A stretch of DNA of 7,857 nt from Sulfurimonas sp. (GTDB lineage Bacteria; Campylobacterota; Campylobacteria; Campylobacterales; Sulfurimonadaceae). Positions 6,803 through 7,857 of this stretch are shown here, in pieces. Within the stretch, counting starts at the first letter, position 1. Each line of letters starts with the position of its first letter. Both the position numbers and the translations under genes were made by a program. The notes below the pieces were generated by a model. That model did no database searches, was not told the origin of the DNA, and saw nothing but the letters and a program-made list of their open reading frames with translations. The stretch is from positions 1 to 7,857 of the forward strand of contig JAFLJZ010000281.1 in the NCBI GenBank assembly GCA_022712775.1, read 5' to 3'.

Positions 6803-7857
6803 TTAACCTATTACTGCTACAACTTGACCTTCTACAACTTTATCATTTGTAGCGACATTAATTGATTTAACCACTCCACCTCTAGGTGCAACAACATCAA
6901 TCTCCATTTTCATAGATTCTAAAATAAGAATCACATCACCTTCGTTTACACTCTGACCTGGATTAGCAACAATTTTCCAAACATTACCTGGGAGAAGTGC
7001 TTTAATTTCTAATTCATTTGCTGATGCACCTGCCATTTGTGCTACTGGAGCTATAGTTTCACCATCAACTGCTGTTACTTGAATATTTACATCACCCTCT
7101 GCAACTTGAACACTAAACTTTTGTCCATCTACTACTACTGTATAATTTCCATTACCCATACTTCCACTTCCTTCACAATCTGTTTTCATTTCTGATATTT
7201 TTCTAACATTAAGCTCGCCCTTCCCTTTTAGGAATGCGATACCCTTATCTTGACATGCTGCTGCAATAAAGATGTTTTCTTCTGTAATCTCTATCTCTTC
7301 TTCTTTAAGTCTATTTATCCAAGTATCTAAAGATTTACTCTCATCAGCATTCGCTAAATCAAGCGCTTTTTCTGTAGTTGGAGCTAAGTTTAACTTCTCT
7401 GAAGCAATTTTTACTATTTCTGGATCCGGAGCAACTGGTGTTTTTCCGAAATAACCAAGAACCATTCTTCCGTAACCTGGAGCTATCGCTTTCCAAGGTC
7501 CTTGCATAACCTTGTTAAGTGCTTGTTGGAAATAAAACTGAGAAACTGGAGTTACAGATGTACCATAACCACCTTTTTCAACTACTTCTTGCATAGCTGC
7601 GATAACTTCTGGAAATTTGTCTAAGATATCATTATCTCTCATCATCTGCGTATTTGCAGTTAATGCTCCACCTGGCATTGGTGAGAATGGAATAATAGGA
7701 GAAACCATAGTAGCTTCTGGCGGTACAAAATAATCTGAAAGACAATGTTGTAACTCTTTTTCATATGTAAGAATTTTATCAATTTCTAAACCACCAAGAT
7801 CAAAGTTAAGACCTTTTGTAGCATGAAGCATAGTTAAAATATCTGGCTGAGATGTTC
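6803..7857 (-). CDS. oadA: Oxaloacetate decarboxylase alpha subunit (OadA / pyruvate carboxylase B-type), 5' part beyond the window
   Basis: The frame is open from the right edge of the window to TAA at 6805-6803, giving 350 visible residues. The ATG at 7831 is internal: eight codons upstream of it remain open and read TSQPDILT, the conserved TSQP motif of this family, so about 240-250 residues, including the metal-binding His pair and catalytic Lys of the carboxyltransferase barrel, lie outside. The visible part has the conserved PYC/OADA domain ([46 protein letters not shown]) and a C-terminal biotinyl domain. There [17 protein letters not shown] carries the biotinylated Lys (codon 6910-6908) and GGVVKSINV the paired hairpin. 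The linker is Gly/Ser-rich (GSGSMGNGN) with a later Ala/Pro-containing stretch. It transfers the carboxyl group of oxaloacetate to biotin for OadB, whose gene starts 4 bases downstream. Similar proteins serve as pyruvate carboxylase B subunits; the adjoining oadB favours the Na+ pump. No gamma subunit is visible. Confidence 0.94.
   Translation of the reverse strand, partial: TSQPDILTMLHATKGLNFDLGGLEIDKILTYEKELQHCLSDYFVPPEATMVSPIIPFSPMPGGALTANTQMMRDNDILDKFPEVIAAMQEVVEKGGYGTSVTPVSQFYFQQALNKVMQGPWKAIAPGYGRMVLGYFGKTPVAPDPEIVKIASEKLNLAPTTEKALDLANADESKSLDTWINRLKEEEIEITEENIFIAAACQDKGIAFLKGKGELNVRKISEMKTDCEGSGSMGNGNYTVVVDGQKFSVQVAEGDVNIQVTAVDGETIAPVAQMAGASANELEIKALLPGNVWKIVANPGQSVNEGDVILILESMKMEIDVVAPRGGVVKSINVATNDKVVEGQVVAVIG

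Noticed and set aside
6803..7831. ATG at 7831 as the true start of the oadA-like gene
   Set aside because: The frame stays open upstream to the window edge and encodes the conserved TSQP motif; a protein starting here would lack the catalytic barrel.
1..7857. CRISPR array, insertion sequence or phage genes
   Set aside because: No direct-repeat/spacer pattern, transposase, integrase or phage structural motif is visible in the window.

Overview
The window is AT-rich and gene-dense. It looks like the chromosome of a low-GC Gram-negative bacterium. The TolC-type outer membrane protein shows the double membrane. The protein sequences, base composition and presence of OadA/OadB-type genes suggest a Campylobacterota lineage (Sulfurimonas/Arcobacter-like), but that placement is inference from memory and no marker gene is present.

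Left part (1-5163, + strand): a tightly packed type I secretion (T1SS) operon. It begins with the 3' part of a TolC-family outer membrane protein, cut by the window edge. Next come an LssB/LapB-type permease-ATPase with a degenerate C39-like N-terminal domain and an HlyD/LapC-type membrane fusion protein. The last gene encodes a LuxR-type regulator with a pseudo-receiver domain. The first three genes overlap each other and the fourth starts 4 bases after the third. Together the first three would form a channel from cytoplasm to exterior. In known systems this LapB/LapC-like subtype exports very large RTX-type adhesins or repeat proteins. No exported substrate and no LapD/LapG-like retention control is visible here. 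The regulator resembles the CsgD/VpsT layout of biofilm-matrix regulators, which makes a link between the operon and surface attachment plausible but unproven.

Middle (5164-5475): a convergent intergenic stretch of about 312 bases with no convincing gene. It holds a 9-bp perfect palindrome across the end of the regulator gene, two short open stretches on the minus strand that read like decayed coding sequence, a 69-base element with 7-bp terminal inverted repeats enclosing two hairpins, and a weak terminator-like hairpin.

Right part (5476-7857, - strand): oadA (5' end beyond the window) followed 4 bases later by oadB, the alpha and beta subunits of a sodium-pumping oxaloacetate decarboxylase. 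OadA carries the C-terminal biotin site (ESMKM). OadB keeps the known Na+ pathway residues. A gamma subunit is not visible and would have to lie upstream, outside the window. The two operons converge and have no evident functional connection.
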